Positions 8,038 to 17,453 are shown, counted from the stretch's first letter. The stretch is 64,000 nt of DNA from SZUA-545 sp050297855 (GCA_050297855.1 JBNKTC010000020.1:186001-250000), one strand, 5' to 3'. Numbers and translations: made by a program. Notes: generated by a model from the sequence alone, not told the origin.

Positions 8038-9431
8038 TGCCGCACCTCACACTTAAAGATCAAAAAGGTCTTATCCGCCAATCCGGAACGTTGTTGCTTA
8101 TAGCGGTCGAGCAACGTGATAGCACTGCACTTCTCGCGGTGATGACGGTTGATCCGGTCCCGCTCGACCCAGGCCAGGCAGGTTTTTGGTCTGGGCAGCT
8201 CTTTGTCCCAGATCTCGAACATACTCTGCTTGCTGGCCAGGATATTGGATTTTCGGTTTGGCAGGTCGTTCAGGTAATAGTGCAGTATTCCCGTATGGGT
8301 CTGGTGATCGGAACAGAGGATGCTCTCGTTTTTAATAAACGGGCGCAGCCGCTCCAACGCCTCTTCATAGCCGTAAAACTTGTTCTTCGGGTTTTGGGAC
8401 GGCGGTACGATACCCTCTGGGAACTGGGTCGCCAGTGCCAGCACGACGGCTACGGCCGCTCCGATGTAGAGTGTCTTTTTAAGGGCCAGCCTGACGATTC
8501 CGTACGACAGGAACGGCAACAGCGGGATCAGGGCCGGGGCATACCAGTTGAGCAGCATCGGTTTATAGAGCGCCTTGTAGCCGAAAAAGAGCAGGATGAA
8601 AGCTGTGACAAAAAGGAGAAAACCGCTCCCTTCGCCACGCCACTCACCCCGCAGCTTTCCGAGAAGATAGAAAAAGAGCCCGGCGAAGACCGGTGTGACA
8701 ATGAGGAAAAAGCCGGCGACATAACCGACGGCCGACGCCGGGTTCAGCCGGTACGCCTCCGATGAGCCGTGCTGATACTGGAACATAAAACTGATCCATT
8801 CGTTCTGGCTGTTCCAGTATAAAAAGCCGCCGTTGACAGCCACCGCGAGCAACAGGGCCAGGTAGACATGGATATTACGCAGCAGCTCTCTTTTTTTAAG
8901 AAGGACAAAGAGGCCGAACGCCCCCCAGAAGATCACCCCCGTCAGCTTCGAAAGCAGCATCAGCCCCATCAGCAGTCCGCTTAGGTAGATGTACCCTGTT
9001 TTCTGCGTCGTTACGGCAAGGTAGAAGTAGTACAGACCGGCGCTGAAAAAGAGGATGAGCGGTGCATCGGGCGTTGCCACGGTAAAGGAGATCTGTACTG
9101 TCGGCAGGATCAGGAAGATCAAGGCGGCGATCCGCGCCGTTTCGATCCCGTAGATCCGTTCGCTCAGGCGGTAGATATAGTAGAGGCTGCCGGCCGTAGC
9201 CAGCAGCGGCACGAGCCGGACAAAGAAGGGATGATCGCTAAACAGGGTCGTGAGCTTGATCAGGTAGGCGATCATCGGGGGGTGGTCGAAATAACCCAGC
9301 TCTAACCGCTGGCTCCACCACCAGTAGTACGCCTCGTCGAGGTGGATCGGCAAAACAGTATTGTAAACAAGATGGAAAAGGATGACGGCGGCTGCCAGCC
9401 ATCCGGTCTTGTCGCGTAAAAGGTGTCTCAA
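8034..9431 (-). CDS. GT-C glycosyltransferase, ArnT/PMT (GT39/GT83) type, second copy
   Basis: Second membrane glycosyltransferase of the operon, 465 residues. The first periplasmic loop has HLDEAYYWWWSQ then LGYFDHPPMIAYL, the same acidic motif as the 1646-3139 gene but with clearly different sequence, so they are paralogues rather than a recent duplication. About ten helices are followed by a soluble tail holding two Cys (CSDHQTH and KTCLAW). The start is a TTG at 9431 that overlaps the upstream stop. Donor and acceptor are unknown; a lipid-linked sugar added to LPS or another surface molecule is inferred. Confidence 0.8.
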   Translation of the reverse strand: MRHLLRDKTGWLAAAVILFHLVYNTVLPIHLDEAYYWWWSQRLELGYFDHPPMIAYLIKLTTLFSDHPFFVRLVPLLATAGSLYYIYRLSERIYGIETARIAALIFLILPTVQISFTVATPDAPLILFFSAGLYYFYLAVTTQKTGYIYLSGLLMGLMLLSKLTGVIFWGAFGLFVLLKKRELLRNIHVYLALLLAVAVNGGFLYWNSQNEWISFMFQYQHGSSEAYRLNPASAVGYVAGFFLIVTPVFAGLFFYLLGKLRGEWRGEGSGFLLFVTAFILLFFGYKALYKPMLLNWYAPALIPLLPFLSYGIVRLALKKTLYIGAAVAVVLALATQFPEGIVPPSQNPKNKFYGYEEALERLRPFIKNESILCSDHQTHTGILHYYLNDLPNRKSNILASKQSMFEIWDKELPRPKTCLAWVERDRINRHHREKCSAITLLDRYKQQRSGLADKTFLIFKCEVRQ

Positions 9432-10627
9432 CCTAGTCTTTCTTTGATCGTGTTAAAGACCCTTTCGGGTGTGATGACCTGCAGACACTGGTTGTCTGTA
9501 CAGGAGGTCTTGCGGTGGTTCCATGCGCTCACGCACGGCGAGCAGGTCATCCCCGCATAGATCGCTGTCGTCTCGCCCAGCGAACGGTAGAGGTCCGGTG
9601 TCTCCGGGCCGAAGATGACATACGTCGGCATGGAGGTGACCGCCGCAAAGTGGGCGGGCCCGCTGTCGTTGGTCAACATAAACGAGGAGATGGAGTAGAG
9701 GGCAGGAAGCTGCAAGAAAGCCACTTCCCCCGCAAAGTTGATACAGCGCGCATCCCCGACGGCCGTCGCGATATTCTGAAGTCCCTCGCGCTCGGCCGGG
9801 GCACCGGTCAGCAGTACCAGTACATCCTTGCGGTGTTCCAAAACTTTTTTGATCACCTCGATATACCCATCCTGGGACCAGCGGCGCTGGGGCAGCAGGT
9901 CGCTCGCGTTAGCGTTAATTAGAACGATCTCCTGGCCGTTGTAAGCATCGTAGCTTTTTTTGACCGCTGCCTTGACCGCCTCGACATCCGTCGGGTCGAT
10001 CTGGGCCTTTTTAAGCACCGTCTCATGCTCTTCGACCAGGCTCTTGGTGTAGGGCAGCTGTTTTTCTTTGCTGTAGACGGCATTGACCAGTGCGATAAAG
10101 TTCTTGGTGATATGGATATGGGGGTTATAGGCGACTTTGTGTGTCAGCATCTCGCCCCGGTAGAGCCCTTCGTTATGATAACGGTAGAAACCGACCTTCG
10201 TATAGGCACCGCAAAACCCTGTCAGCAGTGCGGTAAAACGGGAGAAGAGTTCCAGGTCGATGACCGTATCGATCTTCTTTTTGCGGCACCACACCAGGAA
10301 CTTCAGTGTGTCGGTGATCAGGTGGGTGATGGAGTCTTCCCGGATCTCGAAGATATTCTCCTGTTTGACCGTATTCAGCAGTTTCAGACTGACGCTGTTT
10401 TTCTTAAAGATGGCAAAATAGAGTTCCGCCCCGTTTTGCTTGAGCTTCTCCATCGCAGGATCGACCAGGATGGCGCTTCCCATCTCGGAGAGTTCGATCA
10501 GCAGGACGTTTTCGGGACGCTCGCGACGCGTCTCACCCAGCGGGAGGATCTTCCTGATCCAGGTAGCCAAAAAGGTCAAAGGAACACCGGCATAATAGTC
10601 GATGTTTCTCATCGTATCTACGTTCAT
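9428..10627 (-). CDS. Glycosyltransferase family 9 (heptosyltransferase-like)
   Basis: Cytoplasmic GT-B enzyme of 399 residues. After an unusual N-terminal stretch of about 38 residues comes the Rossmann start VLLIELSEMGSAILVDPAMEKL, and in the second half TNDSGPAHFAAVTSMPTYVI, the GT9 nucleotide-sugar signature. A four-Cys cluster (CSPC, TSC, DNQC) near the C-terminus is common in a subset of GT9 enzymes. The family adds heptose to LPS inner core. Gene order suggests it is the first gene of the 1646-10627 unit, behind a promoter-like -10 box. The sugar used here cannot be read from sequence. Confidence 0.8.
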   Translation of the reverse strand: MNVDTMRNIDYYAGVPLTFLATWIRKILPLGETRRERPENVLLIELSEMGSAILVDPAMEKLKQNGAELYFAIFKKNSVSLKLLNTVKQENIFEIREDSITHLITDTLKFLVWCRKKKIDTVIDLELFSRFTALLTGFCGAYTKVGFYRYHNEGLYRGEMLTHKVAYNPHIHITKNFIALVNAVYSKEKQLPYTKSLVEEHETVLKKAQIDPTDVEAVKAAVKKSYDAYNGQEIVLINANASDLLPQRRWSQDGYIEVIKKVLEHRKDVLVLLTGAPAEREGLQNIATAVGDARCINFAGEVAFLQLPALYSISSFMLTNDSGPAHFAAVTSMPTYVIFGPETPDLYRSLGETTAIYAGMTCSPCVSAWNHRKTSCTDNQCLQVITPERVFNTIKERLG

Positions 10628-10669
10628 GTCATCACTTTTTACGGGGATATCTTCTGAAATTATTCACGG

Positions 10670-10710
10670 ATTATAGTCAAAGGGGACTGAAAAGTGCGCG
10701 AAACGCCCCC
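10670..10710 (-). promoter_or_regulatory. Promoter-like -10 box of the glycolipid operon
   Basis: On the minus strand TATAAT occurs at 10675-10670, about 43 bases before the GT9 start, in the only sizeable gap of the minus-strand block. The G/C-rich complementary runs at 10681-10684 and 10706-10709 between it and the ABC transporter stop could form a loose stem at the end of that gene. Confidence 0.45.
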
Positions 10711-12441
10711 TTAGAACTGGTGGGAGCGTTTGAGCTTTTTGTACTCTTCGCACTCTTCGGAGAGCACGGCGTCCGTACCCAAGCAGACGATCTTCCCATG
10801 ACGGAGTACGGCGATCTTGTCGGCATGCTGGACCGTACTGAGGCGGTGGGCGATCACGAAGGTGATACGCCCTTTGGTCAGGCGGTCGAACGCCTCCTGG
10901 ATCAGGGCTTCGCTCTTATTGTCCAGGGCGCTGGTCGCCTCATCCAGGATAAGCATTTTGGGATTTTTGTAGATCGCACGGGCGATGGAGATGCGCTGAC
11001 GCTGACCTCCGGAAAGGTTGACCCCGAACTCGTCCAGAACCGTATGGATACCATCGGGCATCTCGCTGACAAAATCCCAGGCATTCGCCTCTTTGAGTGC
11101 ATGAATGATCCGCTCCTCTTCGATCACATCCCCATACGCTACGTTGGCAGCTACGGAATCGTTAAAAATAAAGACCCGCTGGGTTACATAGGCGATGTTT
11201 TTGCGCAGCTCGACGATATCATATTCCCGGATATCCTTCCCGTTGATCAAGAGCTTTCCTCCACTGGCTTCATAGAAACGGACCAGTAGGTTGACCATGG
11301 AGCTTTTCCCGCCGCCGCTGTCACCGACCAGGGCGACCGTTTCGCCCTTGGATGCGGAAAAGTTGATCCCCTTTAGGGCTTTTTTGTCACCGTAATGGAG
11401 GACGAGGTCTTCAAATTCCACCGACACGATATCATCAAGTTTCAGTGTACCGTGATCTTTGATCACCGGTTCCATATCCAGGTATTCGAAGACCCGCTCG
11501 CCCGCTACGATGGCATCCTGAAGTTTATTGTAGTGAAACGAGATCAGTTTGATCGGCGTATAGATCATGAAGAGCGCCGTAATAAACGAGAAAAAAGTCC
11601 CGACCGTCATCTCCCCGTTAAAAACAGCATGCCCTCCGACGATAATGACCACAGCTCCGGCCGCTGCTCCCAGAGCTTCCATCAGCGGACTGATGAGCTG
11701 ATTGGTCTTGGTCGCTTTCATCGCCAATCTGAAAAACTTCTGATTATCCTTTTCAAAACGGACACTTTCGAAATTTTCGGTACTGTTGGCCTTGATCACC
11801 TCGATATTATTAAAAATCTCGCTCAGCCGGGAGGTTATGTCGGCGATCTTCTCCTGGGACGAACGGGAGATCTTTTTCATTTTTTTGACCAGGATGGAAA
11901 GCGGATAGATTGCCAGCGGCAGGATGACCAGAGTAATAAACGCGAGCTTCGGACTGTGATAGATGACAACACCGATCAGGGCCACCGTCGTCAATGCCTC
12001 CCGGGCGATAATCGGGATGGCATCGGAGACCACACTCTGTATCCGGCTCGTATCGCTGGTGATCCGGCTGATCAGTTTCCCCTTCTGATTCTTGTTGAAA
12101 AAATCCATATCCATTTCCAGCAGCTTATCCAACAGCTCGTCTCGGATCCTTTTGATAATACTCTGCCCGATATAGACGGTAAAGTAGGCCTGGATATAGC
12201 GTCCGATCCCCTTGGCCATGAAGACACCGACCAGGATGGCCGGCAGTATGTAAAACATCTCTTTGTTTCTGTTGATAAAGATCTCGTCCATCATCGGCTT
12301 GATCATGTAGCTCATGCCTGCCGTGCCCCCGGCGACAAGGATCAATCCGATAAACACAATAAAAAAGTAGAGTTTGTACTGGCGCATATAAGGCCAGAAC
12401 CGTTTTAAAATCTGTTTCAAATATTTTCCTGTCCGTCTCAA
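10711..12441 (-). CDS. MsbA-like ABC transporter (lipid A/lipid-linked glycan flippase)
   Basis: Half-size exporter of 576 residues with six helices (about 20-300) fused to an ATPase domain. Seen motifs are Walker A GDSGGGKSS, Q-loop region VTQRVFIF, signature LSGGQRQRIS, Walker B MLILDEATSALD and the switch His in IAHRLS. MsbA flips lipid A-core across the inner membrane, and the LptF/LptG-like and GT9 genes nearby fit that. It may instead be a PglK-type glycan flippase, which is the same fold. The start is TTG at 12441, five bases after the stop of the pseudopilin gene. Confidence 0.85.
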   Translation of the reverse strand: MRRTGKYLKQILKRFWPYMRQYKLYFFIVFIGLILVAGGTAGMSYMIKPMMDEIFINRNKEMFYILPAILVGVFMAKGIGRYIQAYFTVYIGQSIIKRIRDELLDKLLEMDMDFFNKNQKGKLISRITSDTSRIQSVVSDAIPIIAREALTTVALIGVVIYHSPKLAFITLVILPLAIYPLSILVKKMKKISRSSQEKIADITSRLSEIFNNIEVIKANSTENFESVRFEKDNQKFFRLAMKATKTNQLISPLMEALGAAAGAVVIIVGGHAVFNGEMTVGTFFSFITALFMIYTPIKLISFHYNKLQDAIVAGERVFEYLDMEPVIKDHGTLKLDDIVSVEFEDLVLHYGDKKALKGINFSASKGETVALVGDSGGGKSSMVNLLVRFYEASGGKLLINGKDIREYDIVELRKNIAYVTQRVFIFNDSVAANVAYGDVIEEERIIHALKEANAWDFVSEMPDGIHTVLDEFGVNLSGGQRQRISIARAIYKNPKMLILDEATSALDNKSEALIQEAFDRLTKGRITFVIAHRLSTVQHADKIAVLRHGKIVCLGTDAVLSEECEEYKKLKRSHQF

Positions 12442-12446
12442 TTACT

Positions 12447-12854
12447 CTATGGCTTAAGCAGCAGCCGTTTTGTCGTGACTATCGGCTCCGCTCCGGTCAG
12501 ATCACAAGATCCCCGAATATCCAGCTGCACAGTCCCGTTGCTTTCGGGGACCTCAGCAGTCATTTCATACATCCTGAGCCAAAAGCGGTATCGGTTGTTT
12601 TCAAAACTGATGTTCAGATCACTCCAGCCATCCGCTTCACCGAAATCAACCGGATGTGAACGTTGCTTCGTTTCGCTCAACCATAAAAGTGCGTATTCTA
12701 TCGCACTTTCCATATAAAGCTGTTGCTGTATTTTAATATGTTCATCTGAAACCGACTTAACGCCCCGCGCTGAGAGCTCCAGGGTATAGATCCCGATCGT
12801 CGCGATGATGACCAGGATGATAAGGGCATAGACCACACCGAATCCGCCCCTCAT
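12447..12854 (-). CDS. MshP/PilX-like minor pseudopilin
   Basis: Small protein of 135 residues with an N-terminal hydrophobic helix after a short basic leader: MRGGFGVVYALIILVIIA. A Gly-Phe junction resembles a prepilin cleavage site, but the Glu at +5 is missing, as in MshP, PilX and GspK-like proteins. The remainder is a small soluble domain with no recognised enzyme motif. I start at 12854, where the ATG overlaps the stop of the upstream pseudopilin gene (ATGA); a longer frame would run 20 residues into that gene. Order and type match the end of MSHA-type gene sets. Confidence 0.7.
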   Translation of the reverse strand: MRGGFGVVYALIILVIIATIGIYTLELSARGVKSVSDEHIKIQQQLYMESAIEYALLWLSETKQRSHPVDFGEADGWSDLNISFENNRYRFWLRMYEMTAEVPESNGTVQLDIRGSCDLTGAEPIVTTKRLLLKP

Positions 12855-13738
12855 CGCAGCACCACCGTCTCTTTGCAAAAAACGACACCCGGGTCCTCTT
12901 CCCTCTCGAGGCACACCTTAAACCGCAGCATCGTCCCCTCCGCTTCGCTCCGGTACTCCAGACTCTGTACGTTCCGCATGAGCACCCGTTTCGTCCCCTG
13001 TGTTACCTTCTCATTATTCCAGGGACGGAAATCCCAGTAGAGCGAAAGTGTCCCGTCCGCCTCCAATCCGATCCCGTAAGCACTGTAGCTCAGACAGTAC
13101 CGCTCACCGATCTCCTCGGGTTTTTTCACCAGCAAGATAGCCTGGTTTTCCGGGTCAAAGCCGGTTATTCCGAAAAGGGAGGTCGGATCATCCTCCCAAA
13201 AACGTTCGGCAACCGTCCCGTCACTGTCGGCATAGACAAAATAGAGCGCCGCCCGCTGCCAGGCGGCGCCGTTTATCATCGGCCGATCCGTCACTGCACC
13301 CTGAATGGGATCGATAAAGGAGAGATCGCAGTCGGAGGTAACGACCGTCGTCCCGCCACTCTGTCTCACATCGGCAAGCCCGCTGTAGCCCGGGTAGATA
13401 CGCGAGCCGTTCCACATTCCCTTCAGACTCTCCACATCTTTTCCGATCCACTCCAGGTAATCGTTACTTGCCACCGAAACCACCCCATGCAGATCCCAGA
13501 CACTCGTATGGCTTACCCCGCCGTCAAAACGGGCGATCGACGGTTTGATCGCCTGATCAAGGTAGGCCCTCAGCTGATCCAGCAGCTGCTTTGAACGTGA
13601 CTGCAGACCGGCTGTCTCCTTCTGAATCAGATAGTTGCGGTAGGACTGGGAGAGGATATCCGTACTTATCACCCCCAGGATACCGAGCAGCACGATCACG
13701 ATAATCAGCTCAATCAGCGTAAACCCCCGGCTGCGCAT
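12851..13738 (-). CDS. Type IV prepilin-like protein, MshO-like
   Basis: Minor pseudopilin of 295 residues. The leader MRSRG is followed by FTLIELIIVIVLLGILGVIS, a textbook class III signal with Gly at -1 and Glu at +5 for PilD processing and pilus assembly. The large C-terminal domain, around 260 residues with several Cys, is typical for MshO or PilW proteins that sit at the pilus tip. The ATG at 13738 overlaps the stop of the preceding gene (TGATG); a GTG one codon earlier is the alternative. Its place between MshD-like and MshP-like genes supports the name. Confidence 0.8.
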   Translation of the reverse strand: MRSRGFTLIELIIVIVLLGILGVISTDILSQSYRNYLIQKETAGLQSRSKQLLDQLRAYLDQAIKPSIARFDGGVSHTSVWDLHGVVSVASNDYLEWIGKDVESLKGMWNGSRIYPGYSGLADVRQSGGTTVVTSDCDLSFIDPIQGAVTDRPMINGAAWQRAALYFVYADSDGTVAERFWEDDPTSLFGITGFDPENQAILLVKKPEEIGERYCLSYSAYGIGLEADGTLSLYWDFRPWNNEKVTQGTKRVLMRNVQSLEYRSEAEGTMLRFKVCLEREEDPGVVFCKETVVLR

Positions 13739-14373
13739 CACTCGTTCCGCCGAATATAGGGTTTATACCGTCCGATATTGGCGGCATAGTAGCGGTAGCG
13801 GGTCAGCACCTTGCCTGAGCGTTCCGAAACGGTCACGGTGATCTGCTTGATATTGGTCGTCCCCGCGGCCGCCCCTTCGGGCATTGCGACCGACAGACCG
13901 CCGACGTAGGGGACATAGGCAACCGAGGTATCGACGGTGTACCCTTCGACTTCGTCATCCCGGTCGCCCCGGAAATCATCGATGTCGTCGTAGGCGTCGG
14001 CATCACTGTCACCGGCTCGTCCCAGGATATCCGAAGCCAGGGCCGCTTCGCACACCCGCCGATCCTTTCCGGGGTAGTGCCCGCTGCGTTTCCTGTCGCC
14101 GTCGCATACGAGTCCGCCCGTATCCTCCCCGGTCGACAGCACGTAATAGATCCCCCCTTTTTGATAATCGTCCACGTTCCGCTCATCCCAGGGTTTTCCG
14201 GCAACGATTGCGACCTTGGCGGCTCCGTGGTAAAAAGCGCGGACATCCGCAACCTGCTTCACTGCTTCCGAACCGATACCCAGTATCAGCGGCAGCGTAG
14301 CAAACCCAAGCCCCAGGACCACGATCATGACGATCAGCTCGATCAGCGTAAAAGCGCTGCGAAAAGTACTCAT
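13738..14373 (-). CDS. Type IV prepilin-like protein, MshC/MshD-like
   Basis: Minor pseudopilin of 211 residues with leader MSTFRSA and helix FTLIELIVMIVVLGLGFATL. Glu +5 is present, but the residue before the cleavage site is Ala instead of the usual Gly. The soluble domain contains Cys residues near DTGGLVCDGD and RRVCEA and an Asp-rich loop (SDADAYDDIDDFRGD) that could bind calcium. The gene overlaps the MshQ-like gene upstream and the MshO-like gene downstream, so all four are translated from one message. Confidence 0.78.
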   Translation of the reverse strand: MSTFRSAFTLIELIVMIVVLGLGFATLPLILGIGSEAVKQVADVRAFYHGAAKVAIVAGKPWDERNVDDYQKGGIYYVLSTGEDTGGLVCDGDRKRSGHYPGKDRRVCEAALASDILGRAGDSDADAYDDIDDFRGDRDDEVEGYTVDTSVAYVPYVGGLSVAMPEGAAAGTTNIKQITVTVSERSGKVLTRYRYYAANIGRYKPYIRRNE

Positions 14374-17300
14374 TCGCCGATCCTCCCGCTTCCCCTGTAA
14401 GCCTCCCCCTCATTCTCGACGACATCTGTCATACCCTCCTCCCCGGCAGAAGGCGTCCCGATATCGAGATAAAAACCGGTCACGTTCCGGTCCGAGTAGG
14501 GTTCATAGAGCAGGTAGCCCGGGGCCTGGCCGGCGGCGTGATCGACCACGACCCGTTTCCGGCCCGCGCTGTCGGTGGAATAGAGAAGGGTCTGCCTGCC
14601 GTTGTCGTCATATGCCGTCGCATCAAAAGCAGGCGTGCTTTCCAGTACCGGCTGGCTCCCGGGATGGTCCGGGTTGATCAGCCAGAAGACGTCGTTAACA
14701 CTCTCCGGCCACCCGGTCAATCCGAACGCCTCCTGCACGCACCCGCGGCAATAGATTTCGAAGTAACACGATACGTCGCACACCTCGCCGGCAGTGCAGT
14801 GCCCGTCTATGGGGTTGATACGCCCATACAAAAAGGTGGCATTCCCCTCCACCCCGTTTTGAAACAGCGTTCCCAGGACCCCGTCGCTGTCTGTGAGCGA
14901 GACCGACAGGTTGACATCGTCCCCCGGAAGCCGCAGGGGGTTTTGGGGCATCTGCTTCTGCCGTCCGGGGTTGTACAACCAGTCGGGCAGTGTGAGCACG
15001 GCCTCCCCTTCCGTAAACGCAGCGTCCCCATACTCCCCTATCCGGCTTTTATCCGCGGCGGAGATATTGACATCGATCCGGACCCGGATATCCTGCTCGT
15101 AACCTCCTGCAGTACGGTCGGTATAGTTGCGGGTCGTCCCGCCCTGGCGGTTGAGCGCCCGTACGGCAAGTGAGAGTGCGGTGACCCGTGCACTCATATT
15201 CCGTTCATTGGAAAAATAGGTAAAGGTGCTGTTGTCCTCAAGCAGCGGCGTATCTAAAAAGGCCATGTCGAAACGGTACGGGACAAAGGTGAGATTGTAA
15301 TCCGGACTCCCGCATGTATCGCATCCGAACAGAGCGGTATCGTCGGCCTGGTTACTGCAGCTTTGGGCCGTGCACTCCCCCTTCGCTCCGTCGACACCGC
15401 TCCAGTCACCGTCCCTCAGCCGCACTTCGATCCGCCCGGCCTCGGAGTAGTTGATATCGGCAAAGAGCGGCGTCGCACCCGCGAAGGTAAAGGGCGCCAG
15501 ACCCAGGCTCCCCTCTTCTCCGCCGTACTCACCCGAACGTGTGAGCGGGAGCACTTCGATGTCGATACGGCTGAGATTCTGGTCATACCCGTCAACCCCG
15601 CTCAGACGCAGCCGATCACCGTAGGTCACCCCCGCCTGCAGCGCCGCCGTATCCAGGACCTCGGCCGTAACGGCGGCGGGGCGTACGGAAAAGTTGTCAA
15701 AGGAGCACTCCCGCATCGTGACCCCGTCGTCCGTCCACTCAAACTGGATACGGGCATCCCGCGAGGCCCGGTCGACCTGAAACAAGACCTCCGCGGGATT
15801 GCTGCCTGTCTCCAGGTCGAGCTCCCCGCTCCAGCCGCTCAGTGCCGTATCACCGGCCGGACAGGAGGCGGAAGGGACGACGCGGGCCCTGAGCATGGAC
15901 TTTGTAAAGGGCTGCAGGGCATCACGGGAACTGTTCAGCCCTCCTACCCAGAGGGGAAAAGGCTGCCCCGCCACCTTTGTACCGATACGGCGGTTGGCAA
16001 AGGTCGGCGGGTTGAGATCGGCAGCATTGACCGGACTGCTGAAAAGCCCCAGGATCTCTGCCTCCCCCAGGGCCCGGGGATAGATGCGCAGTTCGTCCAT
16101 CACCCCGCTGAAATAGGCGTCCTCGGAGCAGTTGGACCACGGGCGGGCCATATAGACAGGGGCGTTGCCGCTGTCGGGATCACTCTCGGATACCGTCTCG
16201 GAGACCTTCACCCCGTTGATGTAGGAGACCAGTCTATTACTGTTGTTGTAGTACACCGTGGCCAGGGCCAGATCCGTCCCCGCCGCGCCGCTGAGGTCAA
16301 ACCGGTTCTGGGCACCGCAGAATACCCCAAACTGCGCCACCCCCTTTCCCAGATGACCGCAGTCCCCCGAATCCTGGGTATTGATCAGCCAGTGCGCCCC
16401 GTTATTGGCACAGGTATCGCCCCCCGTCACCCCGAAAAAAAGCGCCCAAATCCGCGCGGGGCTCCAGTTGAAACGAAGCCGGGCGAAGACCGTGTAGCCT
16501 TCCTCGTAGGTGAAACTGAAGTTGGCGTTTGTCTTGGCATACTGCTGGTGCAGCTCGTAAGCCGACCCGTCCGCGACCGAATTAAACCGTACACCCCGGC
16601 GTCCGCTTCCCGTATCGACGCAGAGCGGTCCGTTGTAGGCAGTCGCGTCGTTCCCGTTGCCGCTGACATCGGTAAAAGTCGTAACGGGCTGGCCGACCGT
16701 ACAGTCGCCGAAAGTGTAGTGCAGGGCCGGTCCCGTATCGGCGGAACAGACCCCCCTGAAATCGGTGTCTGCGACTGCTTGGGGGCTGTAGCGGATACTC
16801 CCGCTGCCGTTTAGCCGGATCTGGCCCGTAGCCGTCACCGCCCCGGTCACGCTGCCGTTGATGATGACGTCACCGTCAACATAGAGGATGGCATGGACGA
16901 CGCCGGAGCCGTTGACGGTCACGTCGCCGCGGATGTACATCACCAGCTGCGACGCATCCCCTGTTTCATTGATCTTTCCGTTGATGCTCATACCGTTCTG
17001 GCGGATATGGATGGCCGCCGTTCCCGTTCCCGCGACCGTGATCGTATCCCCGCCGTTGAAACCGCCGTAGGTGCGGTAGCGGTAATCGTTTCCCGCCGTA
17101 ACACTCAGCGACCCGCTGCCATCGATCGTAGAGTCATTCGGGGGAAAGGTCAGAGCGTCTGACGCCCCGCCTTCGATACAGGCACCGCCGTCGCACCCCC
17201 CGCCAAGGTTATTCCCGCCGAGATCCCCGGTGTACAAAAGCCCGGAATCCGTGCCGTAGAGGTCCCCGTCCATCCGGATCTGACCACCCGGCAGCGTCCC

Positions 17301-17396
17301 GGCAGCACTACCGAAAACCTTGCTGCAAAGAGGTGCCTCCCCATGCAGTCCGATACTAAACAAAAGCACCAGGAGTGTGATCCGCCCCGCCTGCAT
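14370..17396 (-). CDS. MshQ-like pilus-associated protein with LamG domain
   Basis: Exported protein of about 1008 residues. A signal peptide (MQAGRITLLVLLFSIGLHGEA) is followed by a Gly/Asn-rich repeat region of short beta strands (VTVNGSG, VIINGSV, IRLNGSG, about 100-200), a concanavalin-like LamG domain at about 230-450 with the typical MDELRIYPRALGEAEI ending, and a long C-terminal part like MSHA MshQ. MshQ-type proteins are linked to MSHA pili and probably adhesion. I choose the ATG at 17396, with AAAAGG eight bases before it, over a GTG at 17420 that lacks a ribosome site. It is the first gene of the minus-strand pseudopilin unit, while in Vibrio mshQ is last. Confidence 0.72.
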   Translation of the reverse strand: MQAGRITLLVLLFSIGLHGEAPLCSKVFGSAAGTLPGGQIRMDGDLYGTDSGLLYTGDLGGNNLGGGCDGGACIEGGASDALTFPPNDSTIDGSGSLSVTAGNDYRYRTYGGFNGGDTITVAGTGTAAIHIRQNGMSINGKINETGDASQLVMYIRGDVTVNGSGVVHAILYVDGDVIINGSVTGAVTATGQIRLNGSGSIRYSPQAVADTDFRGVCSADTGPALHYTFGDCTVGQPVTTFTDVSGNGNDATAYNGPLCVDTGSGRRGVRFNSVADGSAYELHQQYAKTNANFSFTYEEGYTVFARLRFNWSPARIWALFFGVTGGDTCANNGAHWLINTQDSGDCGHLGKGVAQFGVFCGAQNRFDLSGAAGTDLALATVYYNNSNRLVSYINGVKVSETVSESDPDSGNAPVYMARPWSNCSEDAYFSGVMDELRIYPRALGEAEILGLFSSPVNAADLNPPTFANRRIGTKVAGQPFPLWVGGLNSSRDALQPFTKSMLRARVVPSASCPAGDTALSGWSGELDLETGSNPAEVLFQVDRASRDARIQFEWTDDGVTMRECSFDNFSVRPAAVTAEVLDTAALQAGVTYGDRLRLSGVDGYDQNLSRIDIEVLPLTRSGEYGGEEGSLGLAPFTFAGATPLFADINYSEAGRIEVRLRDGDWSGVDGAKGECTAQSCSNQADDTALFGCDTCGSPDYNLTFVPYRFDMAFLDTPLLEDNSTFTYFSNERNMSARVTALSLAVRALNRQGGTTRNYTDRTAGGYEQDIRVRIDVNISAADKSRIGEYGDAAFTEGEAVLTLPDWLYNPGRQKQMPQNPLRLPGDDVNLSVSLTDSDGVLGTLFQNGVEGNATFLYGRINPIDGHCTAGEVCDVSCYFEIYCRGCVQEAFGLTGWPESVNDVFWLINPDHPGSQPVLESTPAFDATAYDDNGRQTLLYSTDSAGRKRVVVDHAAGQAPGYLLYEPYSDRNVTGFYLDIGTPSAGEEGMTDVVENEGEAYRGSGRIGE

Positions 17397-17453
17397 TGCC
17401 GACCTTTTTCGTTTAATCACGGAAGGGAAAAAAGAAGAGAATTTCTTTTATCT

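Noticed and set aside
15363..16814. A 483-codon open frame antisense to the MshQ-like gene
   Set aside because: Arg/Pro/Gly-rich composition without motifs; the minus-strand gene has a signal peptide, LamG domain and operon context.
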